Assembly (NCBI RefSeq): GCF_036898465.1
Contig: NZ_JARUMJ010000001.1
Coordinates: 434,001-498,000, forward strand
Reading direction: 5' to 3'
DNA: 64,000 nucleotides
Source: Streptomyces sp. B21-105
Lineage (GTDB): Bacteria > Actinomycetota > Actinomycetes > Streptomycetales > Streptomycetaceae
The position numbers and the translations under genes were made by a program. Position 1 is the first letter of the stretch; every line of letters begins with the position of its first letter. Under the pieces are notes generated by a model, which was not told the origin of the DNA, made no database searches, and saw nothing but the letters and a program-made list of their open reading frames with translations. Below are positions 24,756 through 33,154 of this stretch, one piece after another.

Positions 24756-27026
24756 TCAGGGGGTGAGCTGCCAGCTCTGGACGTATCCGACGTCGATCGC
24801 CGCACGGTCCTGGACGCGCAGCTTCCAGGTTCCGTTCACGGGCTGGGCGGAGGCGTCGACGGTGAAGGTCTGGTCGACGTTGTCGGCGGAGCCGCCGCTG
24901 CGGTTGAGAAGGGAGTGGACGGCGCCGTCGGGGCCGACGAGGTCGACGGTCAGGTCACCGCGGTACGTGTGGACGATGTTGACGTGGACCGACGTGGTGG
25001 CGGAGGCGTTGCCGTCGCGGCCGGTGATGGTGACCGGGGACTCCACGGCAGCGCCGTTGTCGGGGATGTCCACCCGGTCGGCGTTGGCGTAGATGTACGC
25101 GATCCGCCAGGTGAAGTCGTCCGAGACGGAGGCACCCGTGCTGTCCGTGACCTCGACGGTGACATCGCTGCTGCCCACGGCGGTGGGCGTCCCGGTGATG
25201 AGGCCGCTCGGGCTGATGCTCAGACCGTCGGGCAGTCCGGTCGCCTCGTAGGTGAGACCCGCGCCGGAGTTGGTGGTGTAGGCGTCCACCTGGAGGCTGA
25301 CCGCCTGGCCGACGCCGCTGGTCTGGTCCGTGATCGGGGCGACATTGACGCCGAGGGCTATCCGGCTGCCGACGTTGACGGCGGCCCAGGAGTCGGCCAC
25401 GGCGAGGTAGGTCGGGCTGTAGGCGCCGAAGAGGTCGCTCGCGGCCTGGAGGGTGGCGGTGCGGGCGCCGGCGTAATCGGTCGACGAGATCATGTACGTC
25501 GTCAGCGCCCGGTACCAGACGGCGGCGGCGTTCTCGATGCCGATGCCGGCGACCGGCCGCCCGTCGTAGGTCGGGCTGTCGTAGTCGACGCCGTTGACGG
25601 TCTTCGCGCCGCTGCCCTCGGAGAGCAGGTAGAAGAAGTGGTTCGCGGGACCCGAGGAGTAGTGCACGTCGACGCCGCCGAGGGTGGAGCTCCAACTGTC
25701 GCGGGAGGAGCCGTCCTTGGAGGGTTTGTCCATGTAACGCAGCGGGGTGCCGTCGCCGTTGATGTCGATCTTCTCGCCGACGAGGTAGTCGCCGGGGTCG
25801 GCGGCGAGGCCCGCGTGGAACTCGACGGCCGCGGCGAAGATGTCGGAGGTCGCCTCGTTGAGGCCGCCGGACTCTCCCGCGTAGGTGAGGTCGGCGGTGG
25901 CCGCGGTGACTCCGTGGCTCATCTCGTGGGCGGCCACGTCGAGGGCGGTGAGTGGGTGGGTGTTGCCCGACCCGTCGCCGTAGGTCATGCAGAAGCAGCT
26001 GTCCTGCCAGAACGCGTTGACGTAGTTGCTGCCGTAGTGGGCGCGGCTGTAGGCGGCGACGCCGTCGTTGCGGATGCCGTTGCGGCCGAACACGTCCTTG
26101 TAGTAGTCCCAGGTGGCGGCGGCGCCGAAGGCCACGTCGACGCCCGCGGTCTGACGGTCGGACGGCAGACCGTTGCCCCAGACATCGTTGTCGTCCGTGA
26201 AGAGCGTTCCGGTGCCGGACGTGCCCTGGTTCAGGTCGTACGTCTTGTGCCCGGCGCGGTCGCCGTCGACGAGCTGGTACGTCGATCCCGACAGCGTGGT
26301 GCCGAGCGGGACCGTGCCGCTGAACTGGCCGGTGCCGGTGCCGGTGTGGACCTTCTCGGCGGCGAGGATCTGCTTGCCCGTGGCCGCGTCGGTCACGACC
26401 TGGAGTTCGCTGGGGGTGCCGTCCTGCTGCACGCCCTCGACGACGGTCTCCCAGGCGAGGACGGGCTTCGCCGCTGCGGCCCACACGACCAGACGTGGCG
26501 CGCGTTCCGTCTCGGAGCCCTTGACCCGTGCGTTCTTCGCGGCCGCGAGAGCCTTGCCGGCGGCCTGGGAGGCGGCGAGCTTCGGGGTGAGTGAAGGCAG
26601 TGTGAGCGTCGCCCCGCTCGCCCTGGTCACGGTGGTCCGGCCGCTCTTGAGTTGGACGACCAGGTCGCCGCCGAGGACGGGAAGTCCGGCGTAGGTGCGT
26701 TCGTAGCGGGTGTGGGTGGTGCCGTCGGCGTCCCGGACGACGTCCTTGACGAGGAGTTTCTCCTGGGTTCCGAGGGCGAGCCGACGGGCCTCGGCGCCTG
26801 CCGTGGCCTGCGCGCTCTTGATCAGCGAGGCGCGGGCGGCCGGTGCGAGGGGCGTCGCCGCGGCGCCCGCGCGGGGCGTCTCGGTGATGCCGGCCGCGCC
26901 GGGGCCGGGGGTGGGCGCCGCGACGCCGGTGCCCGTCTGGACCCCGAGGGTCAGCAGGGTGGCGGCGGTGAGGGCGAGTGCGGTGGCGCGTCTGCGCCGG
27001 AGGACGGGGAGGTGTCGCCGGGGCAA
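24756..27026 (-). CDS. Secreted M4 (thermolysin-like) metalloprotease with P-domain
   Basis: A 756-residue preproenzyme. A TTG at 27026, 5 nt after AAGGAGA, starts a signal peptide (RRRRATALALTAATLLTLG). The FTP/PepSY propeptide contains THTRYERTYAGLPVLGGDLVV. The peptidase domain has the zinc motif HEMSH (H367, E368, H371) and the third ligand E391 in GGLNEATSD, with YSSGPANHFFYLLSEG near the active site. Next come a putative Ig-like domain (about 545-645, TYEATGLPDGLSISP) and a C-terminal P/Homo B domain ending VQSWQLTP. It digests extracellular protein. A paralogue lies at 44386-46785 and an emfourin-like lipoprotein at 28794-29387. Confidence 0.93.
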   Translation of the reverse strand: MPRRHLPVLRRRRATALALTAATLLTLGVQTGTGVAAPTPGPGAAGITETPRAGAAATPLAPAARASLIKSAQATAGAEARRLALGTQEKLLVKDVVRDADGTTHTRYERTYAGLPVLGGDLVVQLKSGRTTVTRASGATLTLPSLTPKLAASQAAGKALAAAKNARVKGSETERAPRLVVWAAAAKPVLAWETVVEGVQQDGTPSELQVVTDAATGKQILAAEKVHTGTGTGQFSGTVPLGTTLSGSTYQLVDGDRAGHKTYDLNQGTSGTGTLFTDDNDVWGNGLPSDRQTAGVDVAFGAAATWDYYKDVFGRNGIRNDGVAAYSRAHYGSNYVNAFWQDSCFCMTYGDGSGNTHPLTALDVAAHEMSHGVTAATADLTYAGESGGLNEATSDIFAAAVEFHAGLAADPGDYLVGEKIDINGDGTPLRYMDKPSKDGSSRDSWSSTLGGVDVHYSSGPANHFFYLLSEGSGAKTVNGVDYDSPTYDGRPVAGIGIENAAAVWYRALTTYMISSTDYAGARTATLQAASDLFGAYSPTYLAVADSWAAVNVGSRIALGVNVAPITDQTSGVGQAVSLQVDAYTTNSGAGLTYEATGLPDGLSISPSGLITGTPTAVGSSDVTVEVTDSTGASVSDDFTWRIAYIYANADRVDIPDNGAAVESPVTITGRDGNASATTSVHVNIVHTYRGDLTVDLVGPDGAVHSLLNRSGGSADNVDQTFTVDASAQPVNGTWKLRVQDRAAIDVGYVQSWQLTP

Positions 27027-27541
27027 CGGGTTCTCCTTCAGTGCGACGGTCGGCCGGTGATGGGGCCGAGGTGGGGCGGACCGGCGGGATGGGGCCGGTC
27101 CGGAGCGCTGCACGATTGGGGGGGTGGAAGGAGGTGGGGGGTGGGTGACAGGTGCTCCGCATGATGCGGACGTGAAGGAATGGTGAACGTCGGCAGCAGC
27201 GTGGCACCGGGTGCACAGTTTTGTCATGTGACTGCCAAGACAACGGCTTGAAATGACCATGTGCGGCTGGGGATTCCGCCTGCTCGGCACGATTTCAGCC
27301 GTCGGCGCCTCCGGATCACCCTGACCTACCGGGGGACCGGCCGGAGCAGTTCGGACGGGTAGCCCCTTGCCCCTTGCCCTCCTGTCCCCTGTCCCCTGTC
27401 CCCTGTCCCCTGTCCCCTGTGGAGCCGACCGGAACGGACTCTGCGATCCCGCGATCCCGCGATCCCGCGATCCCGCCATCCCCCGACAGCCCCGACATCC
27501 CTGCCGCCCGCCCTGTCGTGGGCGCCTGCCATCATCCTTGG
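27027..27541. other. Divergent intergenic region with two repeat arrays
   Basis: Contains the M4 protease promoter side and, near the right end, a 7-bp array (CCTGTCC, five perfect copies plus part, 27381-27420, preceded by degenerate CCCCTTG units) and an 8-bp array (GCGATCCC, four perfect copies plus one variant, 27443-27482). Both arrays are within 170 bp of the lipoprotein start. No gene seen. Confidence 0.75.
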
Positions 27542-28111
27542 ATGACACGGGCACAGACACAGGCACAGATACGGCGCCTCGTCGGCGCTCCGGTTCTTCT
27601 CGCTCTGCTCTTCCTCACCGCCGGGTGCGCGAATCCCTCGGACGATCCCCGGGCGGCCGGTTCGGCCCCTGCGCCGGCCTCGCGCTCGCCGAAGGGGTTC
27701 TGTCCGCCGCCGGAGGACACGCAGGCCGTTCCGTCGCCGTGCATCTCCGCCGACTGGGACCAGCGGGTGGCGGAAAACCACGCCTACCGTCAGCAGCAGC
27801 CCATCACCGCGGAGCAGAAGCGCGAGACCCGGCCCCGGGCGACGGCCCTCGCCGCGGTCCTGCAGAGACTCGCGGACTCGGGCACCACCGCGGACGCTCT
27901 GCGGACCGCCGCCGCCACGGCGATCGGCCTTGCGCCGGACGGGATCGAGATCCAGGGCGAGGTCCTGAAACCGTTGCACAACGTGCTCGTGGGCGGCGGC
28001 GAGGGCCGGGTGTGCGTCAACGGGGCCGTCGACGACCGCGGTCACGCCACCGCCGAGGTCGTCGGCCGCACCCTCGACGGAGCCTGCCTGCCGGGGCGGG
28101 GCGGTCACTGA
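27542..28111 (+). CDS. Lipoprotein of unknown function
   Basis: A 189-residue protein with a lipoprotein signal peptide (LLALLFLTAGC, lipidated C29). The mature part has a Cys-containing FCPPPEDTQAVPSPCIS segment, a helical middle (RPRATALAAVLQRLADSG) and GEGRVCVNGAVDD with a final GACLPG, so four Cys could form two disulfides outside the membrane. No family recognised. It sits between an M4 protease and an emfourin-like lipoprotein, so a role in the same surface system is possible but only positional. Confidence 0.6.
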   Translation: MTRAQTQAQIRRLVGAPVLLALLFLTAGCANPSDDPRAAGSAPAPASRSPKGFCPPPEDTQAVPSPCISADWDQRVAENHAYRQQQPITAEQKRETRPRATALAAVLQRLADSGTTADALRTAAATAIGLAPDGIEIQGEVLKPLHNVLVGGGEGRVCVNGAVDDRGHATAEVVGRTLDGACLPGRGGH

Positions 28112-28141
28112 CGAACGACGGTCACCGACGTACGACGCCCC

Positions 28142-28594
28142 TCACGCCGTCAGTCCGGCCGCCACTGTCGCGCCCAGTTCCCAGCAGGCCGCCAGCTCCG
28201 CCTTGTCCGGTTCCCCGGTGACGGTCACCGGCTCGGCAGCCCGGCGCCAGCCCAGACCCGTGGTGACGGCCTCGATGCCGCGCACCGCGCCGGTCACGTC
28301 GTTGCCGCCATGCACGTAGTAGCCGAAGGGACGGCCCTGGGTGGCGTCGAGGCACGGGTAGTAGATCTGGTCGAAGAAATGCTTGAGCGCCCCGGACATG
28401 TAGCCGAGGTTGGCCGGGGTGCCCAGCAGGAAGGCGTCGGAGGCCAGGACGTCGGAGGCGGTCGCGGCGAGGGCCGCTCGCCGTTCGACGCGGACGCCCT
28501 CGATCTCGGGCGCCGTCGCGCCCGCGACCACCGCTTCGAAAAGCGCCTGGCAGTGCGGCGACGGGGTGTGATGGACGATCAGCAAGGTGGGCAC
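28142..28594 (-). CDS. Flavodoxin-like NAD(P)H-dependent oxidoreductase
   Basis: A 150-residue flavodoxin fold. The phosphate-binding loop is LLIVHHTPSPHCQALFEAV, then LGTPANLGYMSGALKHFFDQ (isoalloxazine loop) and GYYVHGGNDVTGAVRGIE. This matches the FMN-dependent NADPH reductase/WrbA-like group. Start GTG 28594 places the P-loop at the usual N-terminal position. It converges with the lipoprotein gene (30-bp gap). Cytoplasmic redox role; partner unknown. Confidence 0.8.
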   Translation of the reverse strand: MPTLLIVHHTPSPHCQALFEAVVAGATAPEIEGVRVERRAALAATASDVLASDAFLLGTPANLGYMSGALKHFFDQIYYPCLDATQGRPFGYYVHGGNDVTGAVRGIEAVTTGLGWRRAAEPVTVTGEPDKAELAACWELGATVAAGLTA

Positions 28595-28793
28595 GGCACA
28601 AGACCCTGCCCGCTCCCCCGACCCCGCCGCAAGCCAGGACGCGACGGAGCCCGGCCGCGCGCGTCTCGTCCGTCCCGGCCTCCCTGGGCACCGCACGCCC
28701 GAAGCCCCCGTCCGGGCGGACCGGTTACGGTCGACGCCGTCCGGGGCACTCTGATACGACGACTGCCCGACTGTCCAGACGCGGGGGTGCGGG

Positions 28794-29387
28794 ATGCTCG
28801 CTCGGAGTGCGGCGACGATGTGCGCGGCCGGTGTGCTGGTCCTGGTCGGCTGCTCGCCCGGGGACGACGGACGCAACGCGGAGCCGGCGCACACGGCGTC
28901 CGGGACGGCGACCGCCTCTCCCGCCTCTTCGTCGTCCGCCGCGCCCACGGCCTCCCCGTCCGTTCCTTCCCCGCCCGCCTCCTCCCCGTCCCCCTCCTCT
29001 TCCGCATCGGCTGCCGCGTCCGCGCGTCCCTCGCCGGTGCCCGTCACCGGACCGGACCAGAAGCTGGTGGTGATGACCGTCAGCGGCGGGTTCGCCGGGG
29101 TGAACCAGGAGGTGACGCTCCGGGGCGACGGCAGCGTCCGTACGACCGACAAGGGCCGGTCCGCGGTGCGCGACACGACCGCGTCGCAGTTCACGCAGCT
29201 GCGCACGCTGCTCGGCGACCCCGCGCTCGACGACGTCCCCGCGTTCACGAGGGACATGGGCTCCGCGGACAGGTTCCAGTACGCCCTCCGGTTCGACGGC
29301 CGCACGGTCATGACGGACCGCTCCGCCGACGAGCCCGCCCTCGACCGTCTCATCGGCGCCCTGGAGAAGTGGCTGCCGAAGAACTGA
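28794..29387 (+). CDS. Lipoprotein with emfourin-like (M4 protease inhibitor) domain
   Basis: A 197-residue lipoprotein: signal peptide with lipobox LVLVGC (C20), a 60-residue Ser/Pro/Ala linker (30-85), then a compact domain (88-195). The domain starts VVMTVSGGFAGVNQEVTLRG (SGGFAG at 97-102) and has LRTLLGDPALDDVPAF, ADRFQYALRFDGRTV and ALDRLIGALEKWLP. This strand-GGFAG-helix-strand layout resembles emfourin, the protein inhibitor of protealysin-type M4 metalloproteases usually encoded beside its protease. Here an M4 protease gene lies 1.8 kb away. Inference: a membrane-tethered inhibitor that guards the producer's surface. Start is ATG 28794 after GGGGGTGCGGG. Confidence 0.65.
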   Translation: MLARSAATMCAAGVLVLVGCSPGDDGRNAEPAHTASGTATASPASSSSAAPTASPSVPSPPASSPSPSSSASAAASARPSPVPVTGPDQKLVVMTVSGGFAGVNQEVTLRGDGSVRTTDKGRSAVRDTTASQFTQLRTLLGDPALDDVPAFTRDMGSADRFQYALRFDGRTVMTDRSADEPALDRLIGALEKWLPKN

Positions 29388-29499
29388 CGCCCGTCCCGAG
29401 CCCGCGCGTGTCCCCGGAGTGCGCCTGGCAGACCTCGTCGCCGGTCAGGTCCTCGGGTCTGGCATCATCGGTTCGCATCCAAGGCCACGAGGGGACACC

Positions 29500-30585
29500 A
29501 TGCAGCGGGCGACGGGACGAGGAGCAGCCGCCGCTGCGCCGCGGAGCGTGGACGTGGCCCGCCTCGCCGGCGTCTCCCAGAAGACGGTCTCGCGGGTCTT
29601 CAACGACGAGCCGTACGTCTCCGCGGAGGTGCGCCGACGCGTCCTCGAAGCCGCCGAGGAGCTCGGTTACCGGCGCAACAACGCCGCCCGGGCGCTGGCC
29701 TCCGGACGGACCCGGGCCATCGGCGTGGTGACGCTGGGCACCGCCCTCTACGGTCCCGCCTCCCTGCTGATGGGCGTCGAGCGGGCCGTCCGGGACACCG
29801 GATACGCGCTCCGCGTGGTCAACACGGTGGAAGGCGATCCCGCGGGCGTCGCGGGCGCCGTCGGCTCACTCCTCGAGCAGGGCGTGGACGGCATCGTCGT
29901 CTCCGAACCGATCGACGAGCGCAGCGGCGAGGACACACAGGACGGGCAGGGCGGTGACCTCCGCCTCCGCGTCGGTGTGCCGGTGCTGGTGCTCAGTGCC
30001 CCGTCACCCGTCGTCGCCCCCAGCGTGCTGACCGCCGGACACGGCGCCGACCGGATGGCCCGGGCGGCCACCGAACACCTGCTGCGACTGGGCCATGCGA
30101 CGGTCCATCACCTCGCGGGCCCGCAACGCTGGTACGCCGCGCGGGACCGAATGGAGGGCTGGCGGACGGCACTCAGGGCCCACGGCAGAGCCGTGCCACC
30201 GGTCGTCGAGGGCGACTGGTCCGCCGCGTCCGGGTACGCGGCGGGCCGTACGTTCGCCGCGGACGGTGACGTCACCGCCGTGTTCGCCGCCAATGACGAC
30301 ATGGCGATCGGCCTGATCCGCGCGCTGACGGAGGCCGGCCTGCGGGTACCGCAGGACGTCAGCGTCGTCGGCTTCGACGACATCCCGGTCGCCGCGTTCG
30401 TGACGCCTCCCCTCACCACGGTGCCGCAACCGTTCGACGCGGTGGCGCAGGAGGGCCTCAAGCGTCTCGTGCACGCCATCGAGAACCCGGACGCGCCGCC
30501 GCTGCCCGCGAGCGACCCTCCGGTCGGCCTCGCCGTCCGCGCCTCGACCGCGGCCCCGCCCGCGCGTCGGAACCCGGCCCGCTGA
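29500..30585 (+). CDS. LacI-family transcriptional repressor
   Basis: A 361-residue regulator: N-terminal helix-turn-helix VDVARLAGVSQKTVSRVFNDE with the hinge helix NNAARALASGR, then a periplasmic-binding-like sugar domain (GVVTLGTALYGPASLLMGVE, VFAANDDMAIGLIRAL, VVGFDDIPVAAFVTPPLTTV). It is typical of repressors of carbohydrate genes. An unusual Asp/Gln/Gly-rich insertion (RSGEDTQDGQGGD) occurs in the ligand domain. No sugar genes are adjacent, so its target is not evident. It converges with the esterase gene. Confidence 0.9.
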   Translation: MQRATGRGAAAAAPRSVDVARLAGVSQKTVSRVFNDEPYVSAEVRRRVLEAAEELGYRRNNAARALASGRTRAIGVVTLGTALYGPASLLMGVERAVRDTGYALRVVNTVEGDPAGVAGAVGSLLEQGVDGIVVSEPIDERSGEDTQDGQGGDLRLRVGVPVLVLSAPSPVVAPSVLTAGHGADRMARAATEHLLRLGHATVHHLAGPQRWYAARDRMEGWRTALRAHGRAVPPVVEGDWSAASGYAAGRTFAADGDVTAVFAANDDMAIGLIRALTEAGLRVPQDVSVVGFDDIPVAAFVTPPLTTVPQPFDAVAQEGLKRLVHAIENPDAPPLPASDPPVGLAVRASTAAPPARRNPAR

Positions 30586-30599
30586 CCGTCCGGCCCGCC

Positions 30600-30630
30600 T
30601 CGGCCGACCGGCCATTTCGGCCGACCGGCC
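30600..30630. terminator. Duplicated hairpin between convergent genes
   Basis: TCGGCCGACCGGCC occurs twice (30600-30613 and 30617-30630), and each copy contains the self-complementary arms GGCCG/CGGCC. It lies just after the LacI stop and 33 bp before the esterase stop, so it could end transcription from both sides. Confidence 0.45.
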
Positions 30631-30662
30631 CTCATCGGTGACCCGGTGGAACCGCAGTCGCG

Positions 30663-31559
30663 TCAGCCGGCGGCCAGCGCCGAGCGCAGCGTGGCAGCCA
30701 TCAGCGCGATGGCCTCCTTCGCGGCCGGCACGGGGCCCGTGTGGGTGAAGTAGTGGTCGACGTCCGCGAACACGCGGTGGGTGACGGGCACACCCGCGGC
30801 CTCCAGAGCCCTGGCGTAGGCGTCGCCCTCGTCGCGGAGGCGGTCGTTCTCCGCGACGACCACCAGGGCGGGCGGCAGTCCGGCGAGGTCGTCGGCCAGA
30901 CCCGGCGAGACGAGCGGGTCGGCGCGGTCGGCGGGATCGGGTACGTAGGCGCCGGTGAACACGCGCATGAGCCTCGGGGTGAGCAGCGGCTTTGCCGTGC
31001 GCGCGATCTTGGCCGCCGGGTCGGTGACCATGTCGAGCGGCGCGGAGTCGATGATCTGCAGGCGCGGCGAGAAGGCGCCGCGGTCCCTGGCCGTGCGGCA
31101 CACCGCGGCGGTCAGGTTGGCGCCGGCGCTGTGCCCGCCGACGGCCAGCCGGGATCCGTCCCAACCGTGCGCCTCGCCGTTCGCGGCGACCCACGCGGTC
31201 ACGTCGTAGGCCTGGGTGACGGCGGCGGGGTAGGGCCGCTGCGGAGCGACGGCGTAGTCGACGTTGACCACGACGCAGCCCGCCGTGGCGGCTATGCAGC
31301 GGCACAGATGGTCGTCCTGCTCCGCACGCGCCACGACGAAGCCGCCGCCGTGGAAGTTGACGTAGACGGGGGCCGGTGGGCCGGTGACGACCGGCGGCCG
31401 GTAGACGGTGCAGGCCACCGGCCCCGCGCCGGTCTCCACCCGGAGTGTCTGCGTGTTCCTGGGCACATCGGAGAAGCGCAGGTCCTGGTGCACTCGGGAC
31501 ATCATCCCGCCGAGCAGCAACTGGACGGCCCTGGCCTGGATGCGGGGGCTGAGCGGCAT
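30663..31559 (-). CDS. Alpha/beta hydrolase (HSL-type esterase)
   Basis: A 298-residue cytoplasmic esterase of the hormone-sensitive-lipase group. It has the oxyanion motif NFHGGGF, the nucleophile elbow GGHSAGAN (S144), the acid region VVAENDRLRDEGDAYA and the His in FADVDHYFTH. Start ATG 31559 places HGGGF at the family's usual position. These enzymes hydrolyse short acyl esters. Transcribed toward the LacI gene and away from the roadblock gene, with a 19-bp operator-like palindrome 50 bp upstream. Confidence 0.88.
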   Translation of the reverse strand: MPLSPRIQARAVQLLLGGMMSRVHQDLRFSDVPRNTQTLRVETGAGPVACTVYRPPVVTGPPAPVYVNFHGGGFVVARAEQDDHLCRCIAATAGCVVVNVDYAVAPQRPYPAAVTQAYDVTAWVAANGEAHGWDGSRLAVGGHSAGANLTAAVCRTARDRGAFSPRLQIIDSAPLDMVTDPAAKIARTAKPLLTPRLMRVFTGAYVPDPADRADPLVSPGLADDLAGLPPALVVVAENDRLRDEGDAYARALEAAGVPVTHRVFADVDHYFTHTGPVPAAKEAIALMAATLRSALAAG

Positions 31560-31609
31560 GGTCGCTCCCGTTCTCGCGGTGAGGAATCGGGGACGCCGGC
31601 GGCATCCGA

Positions 31610-31628
31610 TTGACAGGATTCCTGTTAA
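31610..31628. promoter_or_regulatory. 19-bp operator-like palindrome upstream of esterase
   Basis: TTGACAGGATTCCTGTTAA has arms TTGACAGGA/TCCTGTTAA that match except one base. It lies in the divergent esterase-roadblock gap, as expected for a TetR/MarR-type operator. The rest of the gap (31560-31936) shows no gene. Confidence 0.55.
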
Positions 31629-31936
31629 TGAAGGTACATCCTGCACCCGGGCGCGCGAACGCGCCACCCTCCGGGCTGGAGGAGTCGGAGCACCGGGTCC
31701 GGGCGGCCGTCACGAAGGGTCTTCGATCGACGTCGAGCCCGCGTTCCCACCGCCCACCGCGCAACCGTTCACTTGCCCTGCCTGCGCGGTCGATTGCGTG
31801 CACAGACCTTCGCGTTCCGAAGCCACTTGGGCCAGTCCCGGAGCAACGTCACCCGGTAGGAGGACGTCCTTCGTACGGTCGGGGCACCAGCGGAGCCGGA
31901 GGAGCCCGGACCCGCGCAACCGGCAGGAGGAGCGCC

Positions 31937-32311
31937 ATGGCGAACGTGGAGATCTCGATGAAGGAGACGATGACCGCGATCGAGGGGGCATTGGGGGTCG
32001 CCCTCGTGGACTACACCAGCGGCATGGCACTCGGCACGCTCGGCGGGGGCAAGGATCTCGACCTGACCGTCGCCGCGGCGGGGAACACCGACGTGATCCG
32101 CGCCAAGGTGCGCACCATGGAGCACCTGGGGCTCAAGGGCGAGATCGAGGACGTCCTGATCTCCCTCGCGAACCAGTACCACCTCATCCGGCTGCTCAAG
32201 GGCCGTGGCGGCAGCGGCTTGTTCATGTACCTGGTGCTGGACCGCGAACGGTCCAACCTGGCGATGGCCCGCCACCAGCTCAAGCGGATCGAGGCCGAGC
32301 TCGAGGTCTAG
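31937..32311 (+). CDS. Stand-alone roadblock/LC7-like protein
   Basis: A 124-residue single-domain protein: [27 protein letters not shown], then strand-rich middle and [20 protein letters not shown]. It resembles roadblock/LC7 (MglB-like) proteins, which regulate small GTPases; CvnB of conservons belongs to the same fold. GGAGGAG precedes the ATG at 31937. It lies 1.7 kb before a complete conservon but is not part of that operon. A GTPase partner is inferred, not shown. Confidence 0.65.
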   Translation: MANVEISMKETMTAIEGALGVALVDYTSGMALGTLGGGKDLDLTVAAAGNTDVIRAKVRTMEHLGLKGEIEDVLISLANQYHLIRLLKGRGGSGLFMYLVLDRERSNLAMARHQLKRIEAELEV

Positions 32312-32369
32312 GCGGCCGGACACCCCGACCTCACGGGCCGGACGGCCACGGCTTCGCACACCGTCGAAT

Positions 32370-32383
32370 TGAAGATGTCTTCA
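32370..32383. promoter_or_regulatory. Palindrome upstream of ArsR gene
   Basis: TGAAGATGTCTTCA has six-base perfect arms around TG. It sits 159 bp before the ArsR start in the 231-bp gap after the roadblock gene and may be its operator. Confidence 0.4.
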
Positions 32384-32542
32384 TCTCGACACATCCAGAT
32401 CAGCGCATCACGCGGGTGTGCGGAGCCCGCAACCACCAGGATCGAGGCGCGGCACCTCGCGCGCGGCTGCGCACGGACAGCCTGGCGGCCGCCGCGCCTT
32501 CGAGATCCACACCCCACCGAACGCGGCAGGGAGCGAGCGACC

Positions 32543-32944
32543 ATGCAGGTTCCCCTCTACCAGGCCAAGGCCGAGTTCTTCCGCATGCTCGGGCACCCCG
32601 TGCGGATCAGGGTCCTCGAACTGCTGCAGGGCGGGCCCGTCGCCGTACGGGACCTGCTCGCCGAGATCGAGATCGAGCCCTCCAGCCTGTCCCAGCAGCT
32701 GGCGGTGCTGCGCCGGTCGGGGATCGTCGTGTCGATCCGGGAGGGCTCGACCGTCAGCTACGCGCTGGCGGGCGGCGACGTGGCGGAACTGCTGCGGGCC
32801 GCCCGCCGCATCCTCACCGAACTCCTGGCCGGGCAGAACGAACTGCTGGCCGAGCTGCGCCAGTCCGAGCAGCCGCTGCCGACGCCGGCGCCCCACGCCC
32901 GTGCGGGGCTGCCGGCGCCACGGAGCGGCGCCGGACGGACGTGA
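32543..32944 (+). CDS. ArsR-family winged-helix regulator
   Basis: A 133-residue protein with a winged helix-turn-helix: ILHPVRIRVLELLQ-like start (FFRMLGHPVRIRVLELLQ), recognition region IEPSSLSQQLAVLRRSGIV and wing SIREGSTVSYAL. No Cys cluster of metal-sensing ArsR proteins (ELCVCD) is present, so it probably senses something other than As/Cd/Zn by that site. C-terminal 30 residues are Pro/Ala rich. Start ATG 32543 after GGGAGCGAGCGA. Confidence 0.85.
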   Translation: MQVPLYQAKAEFFRMLGHPVRIRVLELLQGGPVAVRDLLAEIEIEPSSLSQQLAVLRRSGIVVSIREGSTVSYALAGGDVAELLRAARRILTELLAGQNELLAELRQSEQPLPTPAPHARAGLPAPRSGAGRT

Positions 32945-33064
32945 GGGCCGAGCGCAAGACGTCCGTCCGCCCTGCCGGGGCGGGAGCGGAGGCGGGCCCG
33001 AACAGTGGCGCGGGGCTCGAACGAAACAGACCGAAACGCCAGGGTCCGCCACCCCTTCCGCCAC

Positions 33065-33078
33065 GTAGAAATATCTAC
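33065..33078. promoter_or_regulatory. Palindrome GTAGA-N4-TCTAC
   Basis: GTAGAAATATCTAC is an AT-rich inverted repeat in a GC-rich background, 120 bp after the ArsR gene and 77 bp before the next start. It resembles ArsR-family operators containing ATATTTCTAC-like half-sites. Confidence 0.45.
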
Positions 33079-33154
33079 AAGCATGCAGCTGGGCGGGCGG
33101 CATGCGGTCGCCGGTGGAGTCACACGGAGCCGACATGAGCGATGCGATGCCGAC

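Noticed and set aside
29500..30585. LacI protein as repressor of the neighbouring esterase
   Set aside because: The two genes converge and no GAGAGCGCTCTC-type site precedes the esterase; the palindrome there is of another type.
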